25,936 bases of DNA from Saccoglossus kowalevskii (lineage: Eukaryota > Hemichordata > Enteropneusta > Harrimaniidae): contig NW_003136011.1 in NCBI RefSeq assembly GCF_000003605.2, forward strand, positions 1 through 25,936. The letters run 5' to 3'. Every line of letters begins with the position of its first letter. The stretch's first letter is position 1. The notes beneath the pieces are model-generated. The model did not search any database. It was not told the DNA's origin and saw only the letters and a list, made by a program, of their open reading frames with translations. Below, piece after piece: positions 11,843 through 23,010 of this stretch. Made by a program: the position numbers and the translations under genes.

Positions 11843-12242
11843 ACGCATTGCTTATAATACACTAACGTGATGGTTGTCAAAAACACATTGCTTATATTAC
11901 ACTGACGTGATGGTGGTCAAACACGCATTGCTTATATTACACGAACGTGATGGTGGTCAGAGACACATTGCTTATATTACACTAACGTGATGGTGGTCAA
12001 AAAAACATTGCTTATATTACACTAACGTGATGGTGGTCAAAGACACATTGCTTATATTGCACTAACGTGAAGGTGGTCAGAGACACATTGCTTATATTAC
12101 ACTGACGAGATGGTGGTCAAAGACACATTGCTTATATTACACTGACGTGATGGTGGTTAAAGACGCATTGCTTATAATACACTAACGTGATGGTGGTCAT
12201 AAACACATTGCTTATATTACACTGACGTGATGGTGGTCAAAC
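11843..12242. repeat. Cassette U, 320-bp (8-unit) period
   Basis: Marker units recur at exactly 320 bp: ATAATACACTAACG at 11843 and 12163, GACG with GGTCAAAC at 11883 and 12203, and, going left, AAACATTGC at 11683 and 12003, TTGCAC with GAAGG at 11723 and 12043, GACGAGATGG at 11763 and 12083. The first period is incomplete by one unit on its left. Related pieces occur at 9920-10039 and 10440-10559. Confidence 0.84.
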
Positions 12243-12322
12243 ACGCATTGCTCATATTACACTGACGTGATGGTTTTCAAAGACACATTGCTTATATTAC
12301 ATTAACGTGATGGTGGTCAGAG

Positions 12323-12357
12323 ACACATTGCTTACACTAACGTGATGCTGGTCAAAG
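12323..12357. repeat. 35-bp unit with 5-bp deletion
   Basis: The unit reads GCTTACACTAACG where others have GCTTATATTACACTAACG, a loss of five bases within the TTATATTA segment. The two TTA copies, five bases apart, suggest deletion between short direct repeats. It is the shortest unit in the window. Confidence 0.88.
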
Positions 12358-12539
12358 ACGCATTGCTTATATTACACTAACGTGATGCTGGTCAAAGACG
12401 CATTGCTTATATTACACTAACGTGATGTTGGTCAGAGACACATTGCTTATATTACACTAACGTGATGTGTGGTCAAAGACGCATTGCTTATATTACACTA
12501 ACGTGATGTTGGTCAGAGACGCATTGCTTATATTACACT

Positions 12540-13360
12540 AACGTGGTGGTAGTCAAAGACACATTGCTTATATTACACTAACGTGATGATGGTCAAAGAC
12601 ACATTGCTTATATTATACTAACGTGATGGTGGTCAAAAACACATTGCTTATATTACACTAACGTGATGATGGTCAAAGACACATTGCTTATATTACACTA
12701 ACGTGATGGTGGTCAAAGTCACATTGCTTATATTACACTAACGTGATGATGGTCAAAGACACATTGCTTATATTACACTTAAGTGATGGTGGTCAGAGAC
12801 ACATTGCTTATATTACACTAACGTGATGGTGGTCTAAGACACATTGCTTATATTACACTAACTTGATGGTGGTCAAAGTCACATTGCTTATATTACACCA
12901 ACGTGATAGTGGTCAAAGACACATTGCTTATATTGCACTAACGTGATGGTGGTCAAAGACACTTTGCTTATATTACACTGACGCGATGGTGGTCAAAGAC
13001 ACATTGCTTATATTACACTAACGTGATGGTGGTCAAAGACACATTGCTTATATTACACTAACGTGACGGTGGTCAAAAACACATTGCTTATATTACACTG
13101 ACGTGATGTTGGTCAGAGGCACATTGCTTATATTGCTATAACGTGATGGTAATCAAAGACACATTGCTTATATTACACTAACGTGATGGTGGTCGAAAAC
13201 GCATTGCTTATATTACACTAACGTGATTGTGGTCAAAGACACATCGCTTATATTATACTAACGTGATTGTGGTCAAAGACACATTGCTTATATTAGACTA
13301 ACGTGATTGTGGTCAAAGACACATTGCTTATATTACACTAACGTGACGGTGGTCAAAAAC
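12540..13360. repeat. Family A island within family B
   Basis: About 20 family A units (GTGGTGGTAGTC, GATGATGG, GGTCTAAG, GACGGTGGTCAAAA, GATTGTGG) lie between two family B domains. The opening unit with ACGTGGTGGTAGTC and the alternating GATGATGG units after it match 24250-24449 almost unit for unit. The later part, 12799-12998, is a copy of cassette W. The island looks like a block moved or copied from the large A domain. Confidence 0.75.
12799..12998. repeat. Cassette W, short copy in A island
   Basis: Five units: GGTCTAAG (12799), AACTTGATGG (12839), TCACATTG with ACCAACGTGATAGTGG (12879), TTGCAC (12919), ACACTTTG/GACGCG (12959). The order matches 18326-18526. The unit before it is CTTAAGTG with CAGAG, related to the CTCAAGTGATGG unit with CAGAG at 22811. 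Confidence 0.8.
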
Positions 13361-13478
13361 ACATTGCTTATATTGCACTAACGTGAAGGTGGTCAGAGAC
13401 ACATTGCTTATATTACACTGACGTGATGGTGGTCAAAGACACATTGGTTATATTGCACTAACGTGATGGTGGTCATAG

Positions 13479-13759
13479 ACACATTGCTTATAATATACTG
13501 CCGTGATGGTGTTCAAAGACAGATTACTTATATTACACTAACGTGATGGTGGTCAAAGACACATCGCTTATATTACACTGACGTGATGGTGGTCAAAGTC
13601 AAATTGCTTATATTACACTAACGTGATGGTGGTCAAAGACGCATTGCTTATATTACACTAACGTGATGGTGGTCAAAAACACATTGCTTATATTACAATA
13701 ACGTGATGGTGGTCAAAAGACACATTACTTATATTGCACTGACGTGATGGTGGTCAGAG
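13479..13759. repeat. Cassette S, copy 3
   Basis: The order is ATAATATACTGCCG with GGTGTTC (13479), AGATTACTT (13519), ACATCGC with GACG (13559), CAAATTGC (13599), ACGCATTGC with CAAAA (13639), TTACAATAACG (13679-13719, 41 bp with CAAAAG), CATTACTT with TTGCAC (13720). It is the first S copy to the right of the A island and one of the more diverged. Confidence 0.84.
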
Positions 13760-14199
13760 ACACATTGCTTATGTTACACTAACGTGATGTTGGTCAGAGA
13801 CACGTTGATTATATTACACTAACGTGATGCTGGTCAAAGACGCATTGTTTATATTACACTAACGTGATGTTGGTCAGAGACGCATTGCTTATATTACACT
13901 AACGTGATGCTGGTCAAAGACAAATTGCTTATATTATACTAACGTGATGGTGGTCAAAAACACATTGCTTATATTACACTGACGTGATGGTGGTCAGAGA
14001 CACATTGCTTATATTACACTAACGTGATGGTGGCCAAAAAAACATTGCTTATATTACACTAACGTGATGGTGGTCAAAGACACATTGCTTTTATTGCACT
14101 AACGTGAAGGTGGTCAGAGACACATTGCTTATATTACACTGACGTGATGGTGGTCAAAGACACATTGCTTATATTGCACTAACGTGATGGTGGTCAGAG

Positions 14200-14841
14200 A
14201 CATATTGCTTATATTACACTAACGTGATGTTGGTTAGAGACACATTGCTTATATTACACTAACGTGATGCTGGTCAAAGACGCATTGTTTATAATTACAC
14301 TAACGTGATGCTGGTCAAAGACAAATTGCTTATATTACACTGACGTGATGGTGGTCAAAGACACATTGCTTATATTGCACTAACGTGATGGTGGTCAGAG
14401 ACACATTGCTTATATTATACTACCGTGATGGTGGTCAAAGACACATTACTTATATTACACTAACGTGATGGTGGTCAAAGACACATCGCTTATATTACAC
14501 TGACGTGATGGTGGTCAAAGACAAATTGCTTATATTACACTAACGTGATGGTGGTCAAAGACGCATTGCTTATATTACATTAACGTGATGGTGGTCAAAA
14601 ACACATTGCTTATATTACAATAACGTGATGGTGGTCAAAGACACATTACTTATATTGCTCTAACGTGATGGTGGTCAGAGACACATTGCTTATATTACAC
14701 TGACGTGATGTTGGTTAGAGACACATTGCTTATATTACACTAACGTGATGCTGGTCAAAGACGCATTGTTTATAATTACACTAACGTGATGTTGGTCATA
14801 GACGCATTGCTTATATTACACTAACGTGATGCTGGTCAAAG
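14200..14841. repeat. 642-bp block BB, left copy (contains cassette S)
   Basis: Sixteen units from ACATATTGC with GATGTTGGTTAGAG (14200) to ACGCATTGC with GATGCTGG (14802). It contains cassette S at 14401-14680 and two 41-bp units with GTTTATAATTAC, at 14280-14320 and 14761-14801, 481 bp apart. The copy at 24971-25612 has the same length, order and both 41-bp units. Confidence 0.9.
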
Positions 14842-15763
14842 ACGCATTGCTTATATTACACTAACGTGATGTTGGTCAGAGACACATTGCTTATATTACA
14901 CTGACGTGATGGTGGTCAAAGACGCATTGCTTATATTACACTAACGTGATGTTGGTCAGAGACACATTGCTTATATTACACTTACGTGATGCTGGTCAGA
15001 GACACATTGCTTATATTACACTTACGTGATGGTGGTCAAAGACGCATTGCTTATATTACACTAACGTGATGTTGGTCAGAGACACATTGCTTATATTACA
15101 CTTACGTGATGCTGGTCAAAGACGCATTGCAATATATTACACTATCGTGATGGTGGTCAAAGACACATTGCTTATATTACACTATCGTGATGATGGTCAA
15201 AGACACATTGCTTATATTACACTAACGTGATGATGGTCAAAGACACATTGCTTATATTACACTAACGTGATGGTAGTCAAAGACACATTGCTTATATTAC
15301 ACTAACGTGATGATGGTCAAAGATACATTGTTTAAATTGCACTGACGTGATGGTGGTCAAAGACACACTGCTTATGTTACACTAACATGATAGTGGTCAA
15401 AGACACATTGCTTATATTACATATACGTGATAGTGGTCAAAAACACATTGCTTATATTACACTGACGTGATGATGGTCAAAGACACATTGCTTATATTAC
15501 ACTAACGTGATGGTGGTCAAAAACACATTGCTTATATTACACTAACGTGATGGTGGTCAAAGACACATTGCTTATATTGCACTAACGTGATTGATGGTCA
15601 AAAACACATTGCTTATATTACACTAACGTGATTGTGGTCAAAAACACATTGCTTAAATTACACTAACGTGAGGGTGGTCAGAGACTGATTGCTTATATTA
15701 CACTAACGTGATGGTGGTCAAAGACACATTGCTCATATTACACTAACGTGATGGTGGTCAAAA

Positions 15764-16003
15764 ACACATTGCTTATATTACACTGACGTCATGGTGGTCA
15801 AAGACACGTTGTTTATATTACACTAACGTGACGGTGGTCAAAAACACATTGCTTATATTACACCAACGTGATGGTGGTCAAAGACACATTGCTTATATTA
15901 CACCAATGTGATGGTGGTCAAAGACACATTGCTTATATTACACCAACGTGATGGTGGTCAAAGACACATTGCTTATATTACACTAACGTGATGATGGTCA
16001 AAG
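15764..16003. repeat. Cassette Q, copy 2
   Basis: This is nearly identical to 3003-3242; the differences I see are GTTGTTTAT for GTTGCTTAT in the second unit and the final G for T. The TGACGTCA palindrome is at 15784-15791. It runs directly into cassette P. Confidence 0.88.
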
Positions 16004-16483
16004 ACACATTGCTTATATTACACCAACGTGATGGTGGTCAAAAACACATTGCTTATATTACACAAACGTGATTATGGTCAAAGACACATTGCTTATATTA
16101 CACTAACGTGATGATGGTCAAAGACACATTGCTTATATTACACTAACGTGATGGTGGTCAAAGACACATTGCTCATATTACACTGACGTGATGGTGGTCA
16201 AAGGCACGTTGCTTACATTACACTAACGTGACGGCGGTCAAAAACACATTGCTTAAATTACACTGACGTGATGGTGGTCAAAGACACATTGCTTATATTA
16301 CACTAACGTGATGGTTGTCTAAGACACATTGCTTATATTACACTAACGTGATGGTGGTCAAAGACACATTGCTTATATTACACCAACGTGATGGTGGTCA
16401 AACACACATTGCTTATATTACACTAACGTTATGATGGTCAAAGACACATTGCTTATATTACACTAACGTGATAGTGGTCTAAG
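16004..16483. repeat. Cassette P, copy 2 (12 units)
   Basis: This is collinear with 2283-2762 at a constant offset of 13721 bp across all 12 units, with a handful of point differences such as GATTATGG for GATCATGG, GACGTG for GACGTAA and GTTATGATGG in the eleventh unit. It directly follows a cassette Q copy (15764-16003), whereas copy 1 does not, so P and Q have been assembled in different combinations. Confidence 0.9.
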
Positions 16484-16723
16484 ACACATTGCTTATATTA
16501 CACTAACGTGATGGTGGTCAAAGACACATTGCTTATATTACACTAACGTGACAGTGGTCAAAAACACATTGCTTATATTACACTAACGTGATGATGGTCA
16601 AAGACACATTGCTTATATTACACTAACGTGATAGTGGTCAAAGACACATTGCTTATATTACACTAACGTGATAGTGGTCTAAGACACATTGCTTATATTA
16701 CACTAACGTGATGGTGGTCAAAG

Positions 16724-17125
16724 ACACATTGCTTATATTACACCAACGTGATGGTGGTCAAAATACACATTTGCTTATATTACACAGACGTGATGATGGT
16801 CAAAGACACATTGCTTATATTACACTAACGTGATGATGGTCAAAGACACATTGCTTATATTACACTAACGTGATGGTGGTCAAAGACACATTGCTCATAT
16901 TACACTGACGTGATGGTGGTCAAAGGCACGTTGCTTACATTACACTTACGTGACGGCGGTCAAAAACACATTGCTTAAATTACACTAACGTGATGGTGGT
17001 CAAAGACACATTGCTTATATTACACCAACGTGATGGTGGTCAAAGACACATTGCTTATATTACACTAACTTGATGATGGTCAAAAACACATTGCTTATAT
17101 TACACTAACGTGATAGTGGTATAAG
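16724..17125. repeat. Cassette P, shortened copy
   Basis: This copy has ten units instead of twelve. It carries the GCACGTTG/GACGGCGG marker at 16926 and TTAAATT at 16966, but the GGTTGTCTAAG unit and one neighbour are missing, as if fused by a two-unit deletion. Two adjacent 41-bp units (16724-16764 and 16765-16805) lie at its left end. Another fragment follows at 17166-17405 with the marker at 17326, exactly 400 bp from 16926. Confidence 0.82.
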
Positions 17126-17685
17126 ACACATTGCTTATATTACACTAACGTGATGGTGGTCAAAGACACATTGCTTAAATTACACCAACGTGATGGTGGT
17201 CAAAAACACATTGCTTATATTACACAAACGTGATTATGGTCAAAGACACATTGCTTATATTACACTAACGTGATGGTGGTCAAAGACACATTGCTCATAT
17301 TACACTGACGTGATGGTGGTCAAAGGCACGTTGCTTACATTACACTAACGCGACGGCGGTCAAAAACACATTGCTTAAATTACACCAACGTGATGGTGGT
17401 CAAAGACACATTGCTTATATTACACTAACGTGATGGTGGTCAAAGACACATTGCTTTTATTACACTAACGTGATGATGGTCAAAGACACATTGCTTATAT
17501 TACACTCAAGTGGTGGTGGTCAAAGACACATTGCTTATATTACACTGACGTGATGGTAGTCAAAAACACATTGCTTATATTACACTAACGTGATGGTGGT
17601 CAAAAACACATTGCTTATATTACACCGACGTCATGGTGGTCAAAGACACATTGCTTATATTACACCAACGTGATGGTGGTCAAAG

Positions 17686-18005
17686 ACACTTTGCTTATAT
17701 TACACTGACATGATGATGGTCAAACACACATTGCTCATATTACACTAACGCGATGGTACTCAAACACACATTGCTTATATTACACTAACATGATGATGGT
17801 CACACACCCATTGCTTATACTATACTGACAAGATAGTGGTCAATAACACTTTGCTTATATTCCACTAACGGGATGATGGTCAAAGACACATTGCTTACAT
17901 TACACTAACTGGATGGAGGTCACATACTCATTGCTTTTATTACACCAACGTGATGATGGTCAAGACTCATTGCTTATATTACACTAACGTGACTTTTGGT
18001 CAAAA
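17686..18005. repeat. Degenerate patch of about eight units
   Basis: Successive units carry several private changes each: GACATGATGATGG with CAAAC, AACGCGATGGTACTC, AACATGATGATGGTCACAC, ACCCATTGCTTATACTATAC with GACAAGATAGTGG, TTCCACTAACGGG, AACTGGATGGAGGTCACAT, and a 39-bp unit followed by a 41-bp unit with GACTTTTGG. No cassette elsewhere matches this order. It is still the 40-bp repeat in register +5. Confidence 0.85.
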
Positions 18006-18045
18006 ACACATTGCTTAAATTACACTGACGTGATGGTGGTCAGAG

Positions 18046-18526
18046 ACACATTGCTTATATTACACTCAAGTGGTGGCGGTCAAAGACACATTGCTTATAT
18101 TACACTGATGTGATGGTAGTCAGAAACACATTGCTTATATTACACTAACGTGATGGTGGTCAAAAACACATTGCTTATATTACACTAACGTGACGGTGGT
18201 CAAAGACACATTGCTTATATTGCACTAACGTGATGATGGTCAAAGACTCATTGCTTATATAACACTAACGTGACGGTGGTCAAAAACACATTGCTTAAAT
18301 TACACTGACGTGATGGTGGTCAGAGACACATTGCTTATATTACACTAACGTGATGGTGGTCTAAGACACATTGCTTATATTACACTAACGTGATGGTGGT
18401 CAAAGTCACATTGCTTATATTACACCAACGTGATGGTGGTCAAAAGACACATTGCTTATATTGCACTAACGTGATGGTGGTCAAAGACACTTTGCTTATA
18501 TTACACTGACGCGATGGTGGTCAGAG
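18046..18526. repeat. Cassettes V and W, left tandem copy
   Basis: Twelve units: CTCAAGTGGTGGCGG, GGTAGTCAGAA, GATGGTGGTCAAAA, GACGGTGGTCAAAG, TTGCAC with GATGATGG (18206), GACGGTGGTCAAAA, TTAAATT with CAGAG, GGTCTAAG, CAAAGTC end, ACCAACG (18406-18446, 41 bp), TTGCAC, ACACTTTG/GACGCG (18487). The next copy starts 683 bp to the right. Confidence 0.87.
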
Positions 18527-18728
18527 ACACATTGCTTATATTACACTAACGTGATGGTAGTCAAAAGACACATTGCTTATATTATAGTGACGTGATGGTG
18601 GTCAAAAACACATTGCTTATATTACACTAACGTGATGATGGTCAAAGACACATTGCTTATATTACACTAAACGTGATGGTGGTCAAAGACACATTGCTTT
18701 TATTACACTAACGTGATGATGGTCAAAT

Positions 18729-19208
18729 ACACATTGCTTATATTACACTCAAGTGGTGGTGGTCAAAGACACATTGTTTATATTACACTGACGTGATGGT
18801 AGTCAGAAACACCTTGCTTATATTACACTAACGTGATGGTGGTCAAAAACACATTGCTTATATTACACTAACGTGACGGTGGTCAAAGACACATTGCTTA
18901 TATTGCACTAACGTGATGATGGTCAAAGACGCATTGCTTATATTACACTAACGTGACGGTGGTCAAAAACACATTGCTTAAATTACACTGACTTGATGGT
19001 GGTCAGAGACACATTGCTTATATTACACTAAAGTGATGGTGGTCTAAGACACATTGCTTATATTACACTAACGTGATGGTGGTCAAAGTCACATTGCTTA
19101 TATTACACCAACGTGATGGTGGTCAAAGACACATTGCTTATATTGCACTAACGTGATGGTGGTCAAAGACACTTTGCTTAAATTACACTGACGCGATGGT
19201 GGTCAAAG
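18729..19208. repeat. Cassettes V and W, right tandem copy
   Basis: This matches 18046-18526 unit for unit at an offset of 683 bp, falling to 682 bp after the 41-bp unit of the left copy. It differs by several substitutions (for example GACTTG, TAAAGTG, an ACGCATTG start). The W part is also seen at 1123-1442 and, shorter, at 12799-12998. Cassette T follows this copy directly. Confidence 0.87.
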
Positions 19209-19488
19209 ACACATTGCTTATATTACACTAACGTGATGGTGGTCAAAGACACATTGCTTATATTACACTAACGTGACAGTGGTCAAAAACACATTGCTCA
19301 TATTACACTGACGTGATGGTGGTCAGAGACACATTGCTTACATTACACTAATGTGATGGTAGTCAAAGACACATTGCTTATATTACACTAACGTGATGGT
19401 GGTCAAAGACACATTGCTTATATTACACTAACGTGATTGTGGTCAAAGACACATTGCTTATATTATACTAATGTGATTGTGGTCAACG
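19169..19488. repeat. Cassette T, left half (following W)
   Basis: The order is ACACTTTG/GACGCG (19169), GATGGTGG (19209), GACAGTGG (19249), CTCATATT with CAGAG (19289), TTACATT with TAATG and GGTAGTC (19329), GATGGTGG (19369), GATTGTGG (19409), TAATG/GTCAACG (19449). It breaks off after the GTCAACG unit and continues with GATGATGG. The TAATG form in the TTACATT unit is shared with 121-160 and 3763-3802. Confidence 0.85.
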
Positions 19489-19731
19489 ACACATTGCTTA
19501 TATTACACTAACGTGATGATGGTCAAAGACACATTTCTTATATTACACTAACGTGATTGTGGTCAAAGACACATTGCTTATATTACACTGACGTGATGGT
19601 GGTCAAAGACACGCTGCTTATGTTACACTAACATGATAGTGGTCAAAGACACATTGCTTTTATTACATATACGTGATAGTGGTCAAAAACACATTGCTTA
19701 TATTACACTAACGTGATGGTGGTGGTCAAAG

Positions 19732-20211
19732 ACACATTGCTTATATTACACCAACGTGATGGTGGTCAAGAACACATTGCTTATATTACACAAACGTGAT
19801 TATGGTCAAAGACACATTGCTTATATTACACTAACGTGATGATGGTCAAAGACACATTGCTTATATTACACTAACGTGATGGTGGTCAAAGACACATTGC
19901 TCATATTACACTGACGTGATGGTGGTCAAAGGCACGTTGCTTACATTACACTAACGTGACGGCCGTCAAAAACACATTGCTTAAATTACACTGACGTGAT
20001 GGTGGTCAGAGACACATTGCTTATATTACACTAACGTGATGGTTGTCTAAGACGCATTGCTTATATTACACTAACGTGATGGTGGTCAAAGACACATTGC
20101 TTATATTACACCAACGTGATGCTGGTCAAAGACACACTGCTTATATTACAATAACCTGATGATGGTCAAAGACACATTGCTTATATTACACTAACGTGAT
20201 AGTGGTCTAAG
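19732..20211. repeat. Cassette P, copy 3 (12 units)
   Basis: This is collinear with copy 2 at a constant offset of 3728 bp. The marker unit here has GACGGCCGTC at 19932. The eleventh unit has ACAATAACCTGATGATGG. The four units after it (20252-20411 with ACCAACG, ACAAACG/GATTATGG, GATAGTGGTCTAAG, GATGGTGG) match 2083-2242, which lies before P in copy 1; the neighbouring block has changed sides. Confidence 0.9.
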
Positions 20212-20491
20212 ACACATTGCTTATATTACACTAACGTGATGGTGGTCAAAGACACATTGCTTATATTACACCAACGTGATGGTGGTCAAAAACACATTGC
20301 TTATATTACACAAACGTGATTATGGTCAAAGACACATTGCTTATATTACACTAACGTGATAGTGGTCTAAGACACATTGCTTATATTACACTAACGTGAT
20401 GGTGGTCAAAGACACATTGCTTATATTACACTAACGTGATGGTGGTCAAAGACACATTGCTTATATTACACTAACGTGATGGTGGTCAAAG

Positions 20492-20931
20492 ACACATTGC
20501 TTATATTACACTAACGTGACAGTGGTCAAAAACACATTGCTCATATTACACTGACGTGATGGTGGTCAGAGACACATTGCTTACATTACACTAACGTGAT
20601 GGTGGTCAAAGACACATTGCTTATATTACACTAACGTGATGATGGTCAAAGACACATTGCTTATATTATACTAATGTGATTGTGGTCAACGACACATTGC
20701 TTATATTACACTAACGTGCTTGTGGTCAAAGACACATTGCTTATATTACACTAACGTGACGGTGGTCAAAAACACATTGCTTATATTACACTGACGTGAG
20801 GGTGGTCAGAGACACATTGCTTTTATTACACTAACGTGATTGTGGTCAAAGACACATTGCTTATGATATACTACCGTGATGGTGGTCAAAGACACATTGC
20901 TTATATTACACTAACGTGATGATGGTCAAAG
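20492..20931. repeat. Cassette T copy
   Basis: The units run GACAGTGG (20492), CTCATATT (20532), TTACATT (20572), GATGATGG (20612), TAATG/GTCAACG (20652), GTGCTTG (20692), GACGGTGG (20732), GTGAGGG (20772), CTTTTATT (20812), ATGATATACTACCG (20852), GATGATGG (20892). One GATTGTGG unit is missing between 20812 and 20852 relative to 7520-7639. Confidence 0.85.
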
Positions 20932-20971
20932 ACACATTGCTTATATTACACTAACGTGATTGTGGTCAAAG

Positions 20972-21211
20972 ACACATTGCTTATATTAAACTACCATGAT
21001 GGTGGTCAAAGACACGTTGCTTATATTACACTAACGGGATGGTGGTGAAAAACGCATTGCTAATATTACTCTGACGTGATGGTGGTCATAGACACATTGC
21101 TTTTATTACACTGACATGATGGTGGTCAAAGACATATTGCTTATATTTCACTAACGTGATGGTGGTCAAAAACACATTGCTCATATTACACTAACGTGAT
21201 GGTGGTCAAAA
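20972..21211. repeat. Cassette R, copy at 21 kb
   Basis: The units are AAACTACCATGATGG (20972), ACACGTTGC with AACGGGATGGTGGTGAAAA (21012), ACGCATTGCTAATATTACTC (21052), CTTTTATT with GACATG (21092), ACATATTGC with TATATTTCAC (21132), CTCATATT (21172). TATATTTCAC, GGTGGTGAAAA and GCTAATATTACTC are confined to this cassette and serve as markers. Confidence 0.87.
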
Positions 21212-21411
21212 ACACATTGCTTTTATTACACTAACGTGATTGTTGTCAAAGACACATTGCTTATATTACACTAACGTGATTGTGGTCAAAGACACATTGC
21301 TTATATTACACTAACGTGATTGTGGTCAAAGACACATTGCTTATATTACACTAACGTGATGGTGGTCAAAGACACATTGCTTATATTTCACTAACGTGAT
21401 GGTGGTCAAAG

Positions 21412-21851
21412 ACACTTTGCTTATATTACACTGACGCGATGGTGTCCAAAGACACATTGCTTATATTACACTAACGTGATGGTGGTCAAAGACCCATTGC
21501 TTATATTACACTGACGTGATGGTGGTCAAAAACACATTGCTCATATTACACTAACGTGATGGTAGTCAGAGACACATTGCTTATATTACACTAACGTGAT
21601 GGTGGTCAAAGACACATTGCTTATATTACACTAACGTGATTGTGGTCAAAGAAACATTGCTTATATTATACTAATGTGATTGTGGTCAACGACACATTGC
21701 TTATATTACACTAACGTGCTTGTGGTCATAGACACATTGCTTATATTACACTAACGTGACGGTGGTCAAAAACACATTGCTTATATTACACTGACGTGAG
21801 GGTGGTCAGAGACACATTGCTTTTATTACACTAACGTGATTGTGGTCAAAG
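21412..21851. repeat. Cassette T copy, 1000 bp from the previous one
   Basis: It opens with ACACTTTG/GACGCGATGGTGTCC (21412) and includes TAATG/GTCAACG (21652), GTGCTTGTGGTCATAG (21692), GACGGTGG (21732), GTGAGGG (21772) and CTTTTATT with GATTGTGG (21812). The GTCAACG units at 20652 and 21652 are exactly 1000 bp (25 units) apart, and the four units after each also match. The GTGTCC form of the first unit is shared with 6801, 6961, 7840 and 23011. Confidence 0.85.
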
Positions 21852-22210
21852 ACACATTGCTTATATTACACTAACGTGATGGTAGTCAAAGACACATTGC
21901 TTATATTACACTAACGTGATGGTGGTCAAAGACACATTGCTTATAATACACTAACGTGATTGTGGTCAAAGACACATTGCTTATATTATACTAATGTGAT
22001 TGTGGTCAACGACACATTGCTTATATTACACTAATGTGATGATGGTCAAAGACACGTTGCTTAAATTACACTAACGTGACGGTGGTCAAAAACACATTGC
22101 TTATATTACACCAACGTGATGGTGGTCAAAGACACATTGCTTATATTACACCAACGTGATGGTGGTCAACACACATTGCTTATATTACACTAACGTGATG
22201 ATGGTCAAAG

Positions 22211-22610
22211 ACACATCGCTTATATTACACTAACGTGATTGTGGTCAAAGACACATTGCTTATAATATACTACCGTGATGGTGGTCAAAGACACATTGCT
22301 CATATTACACTAACGTGATGATGGTCAAAGACACATTGCTTATATTACACTAACGTGATTGTGGTCAAAGACACATTGCTTGTATTAAGCTGACGTGATG
22401 GTGGTCATAGACACATTGCTTATATTGAACTACCATGATGGTGGTCAAAGACACGTTGCTTATATTACACTAACGGGAAGGTGGTGAAAAACGCATTGCT
22501 AATATTACTCTGACGTGATGGTGGTCATAGACACATTGCTTTTATTACACTGACATGATAGTGGTCAAAGACATATTGCTTATATTTCACTAACGTGATG
22601 GTGGTCAAAA
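22211..22610. repeat. 1400-bp repeat, left copy, with cassette R
   Basis: Ten units: ACATCGC with GATTGTGG, ATAATATACTACCG (22251), CTCATATT with GATGATGG, GATTGTGG, TTGTATTAAGCTGACG with GGTCATAG (22371), GAACTACCATG (22411), GGGAAGGTGGTGAAAA (22451), GCTAATATTACTC (22491), CTTTTATT with GACATGATAGTGG (22531), TATATTTCAC (22571). Each pairs with the unit exactly 1400 bp to the right. Confidence 0.88.
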
Positions 22611-23010
22611 ACACATTGCTTATATTACACTAACGTGATGATGGTCAAAGACACATTGCTTATATAACACTAACGTGATGGTGGTCAAAGACACATTGCT
22701 TATATTACACTAACGTGATGGTGGTCAAAGACATATTGCTTATATTTCACTAACGTGATGGTGGTCAAAAACACATTGCTCATATTACACTAACGTGATG
22801 ATGGTCAAAGACACATTGCTTATATTACACTCAAGTGATGGTGGTCAGAGACACATTGTTTATATTACACTAACGTGATGGTGGTCTAAGACACATTGCT
22901 TATATTACAATAACGTGATGGTGGTCAAAGTCACATTGCTTATATTACACTAACGTGATGGTGGTCAAAAACACATTGCCTATATTACACTGACGTGATG
23001 GTGGTCAAAG

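Larger units (their letters stand above)
7960..12540. repeat. Family B domain
   Basis: The units here carry family B markers: ACGCATTGC starts, GATGTTGGTCAGAG, GATGCTGGTCAAAG, ACATCGC with GACG, ACAAATTGC, CATTACTT, TTGCACTAACGTGAAGG and TTATACTACCG. Family A markers such as GATGATGG, GACGGTGGTCAAAA and CTCAAGTGG are rare or absent. The domain contains cassette S (8120 and 9280), cassette U with its 320-bp period (11843-12242) and cassette L, the TTGG/CTGG dimer (9560 and 11003). Odd-length units cluster at 8880-9038 and at 12323-12357. Confidence 0.8.
13360..15162. repeat. Second family B domain
   Basis: Family B units resume with TTGCACTAACGTGAAGG at about 13359. The domain holds two cassette S copies (13479 and 14401) and the 642-bp block at 14200-14841 that recurs at the right end of the window. 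It ends with alternating GATGTTGG and GATGCTGG units, several carrying CTTACG in place of CTAACG. The last unit is 41 bp (15122-15162, GCAATATATT). Family A begins directly after it, so a length variant marks the junction. Confidence 0.78.
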
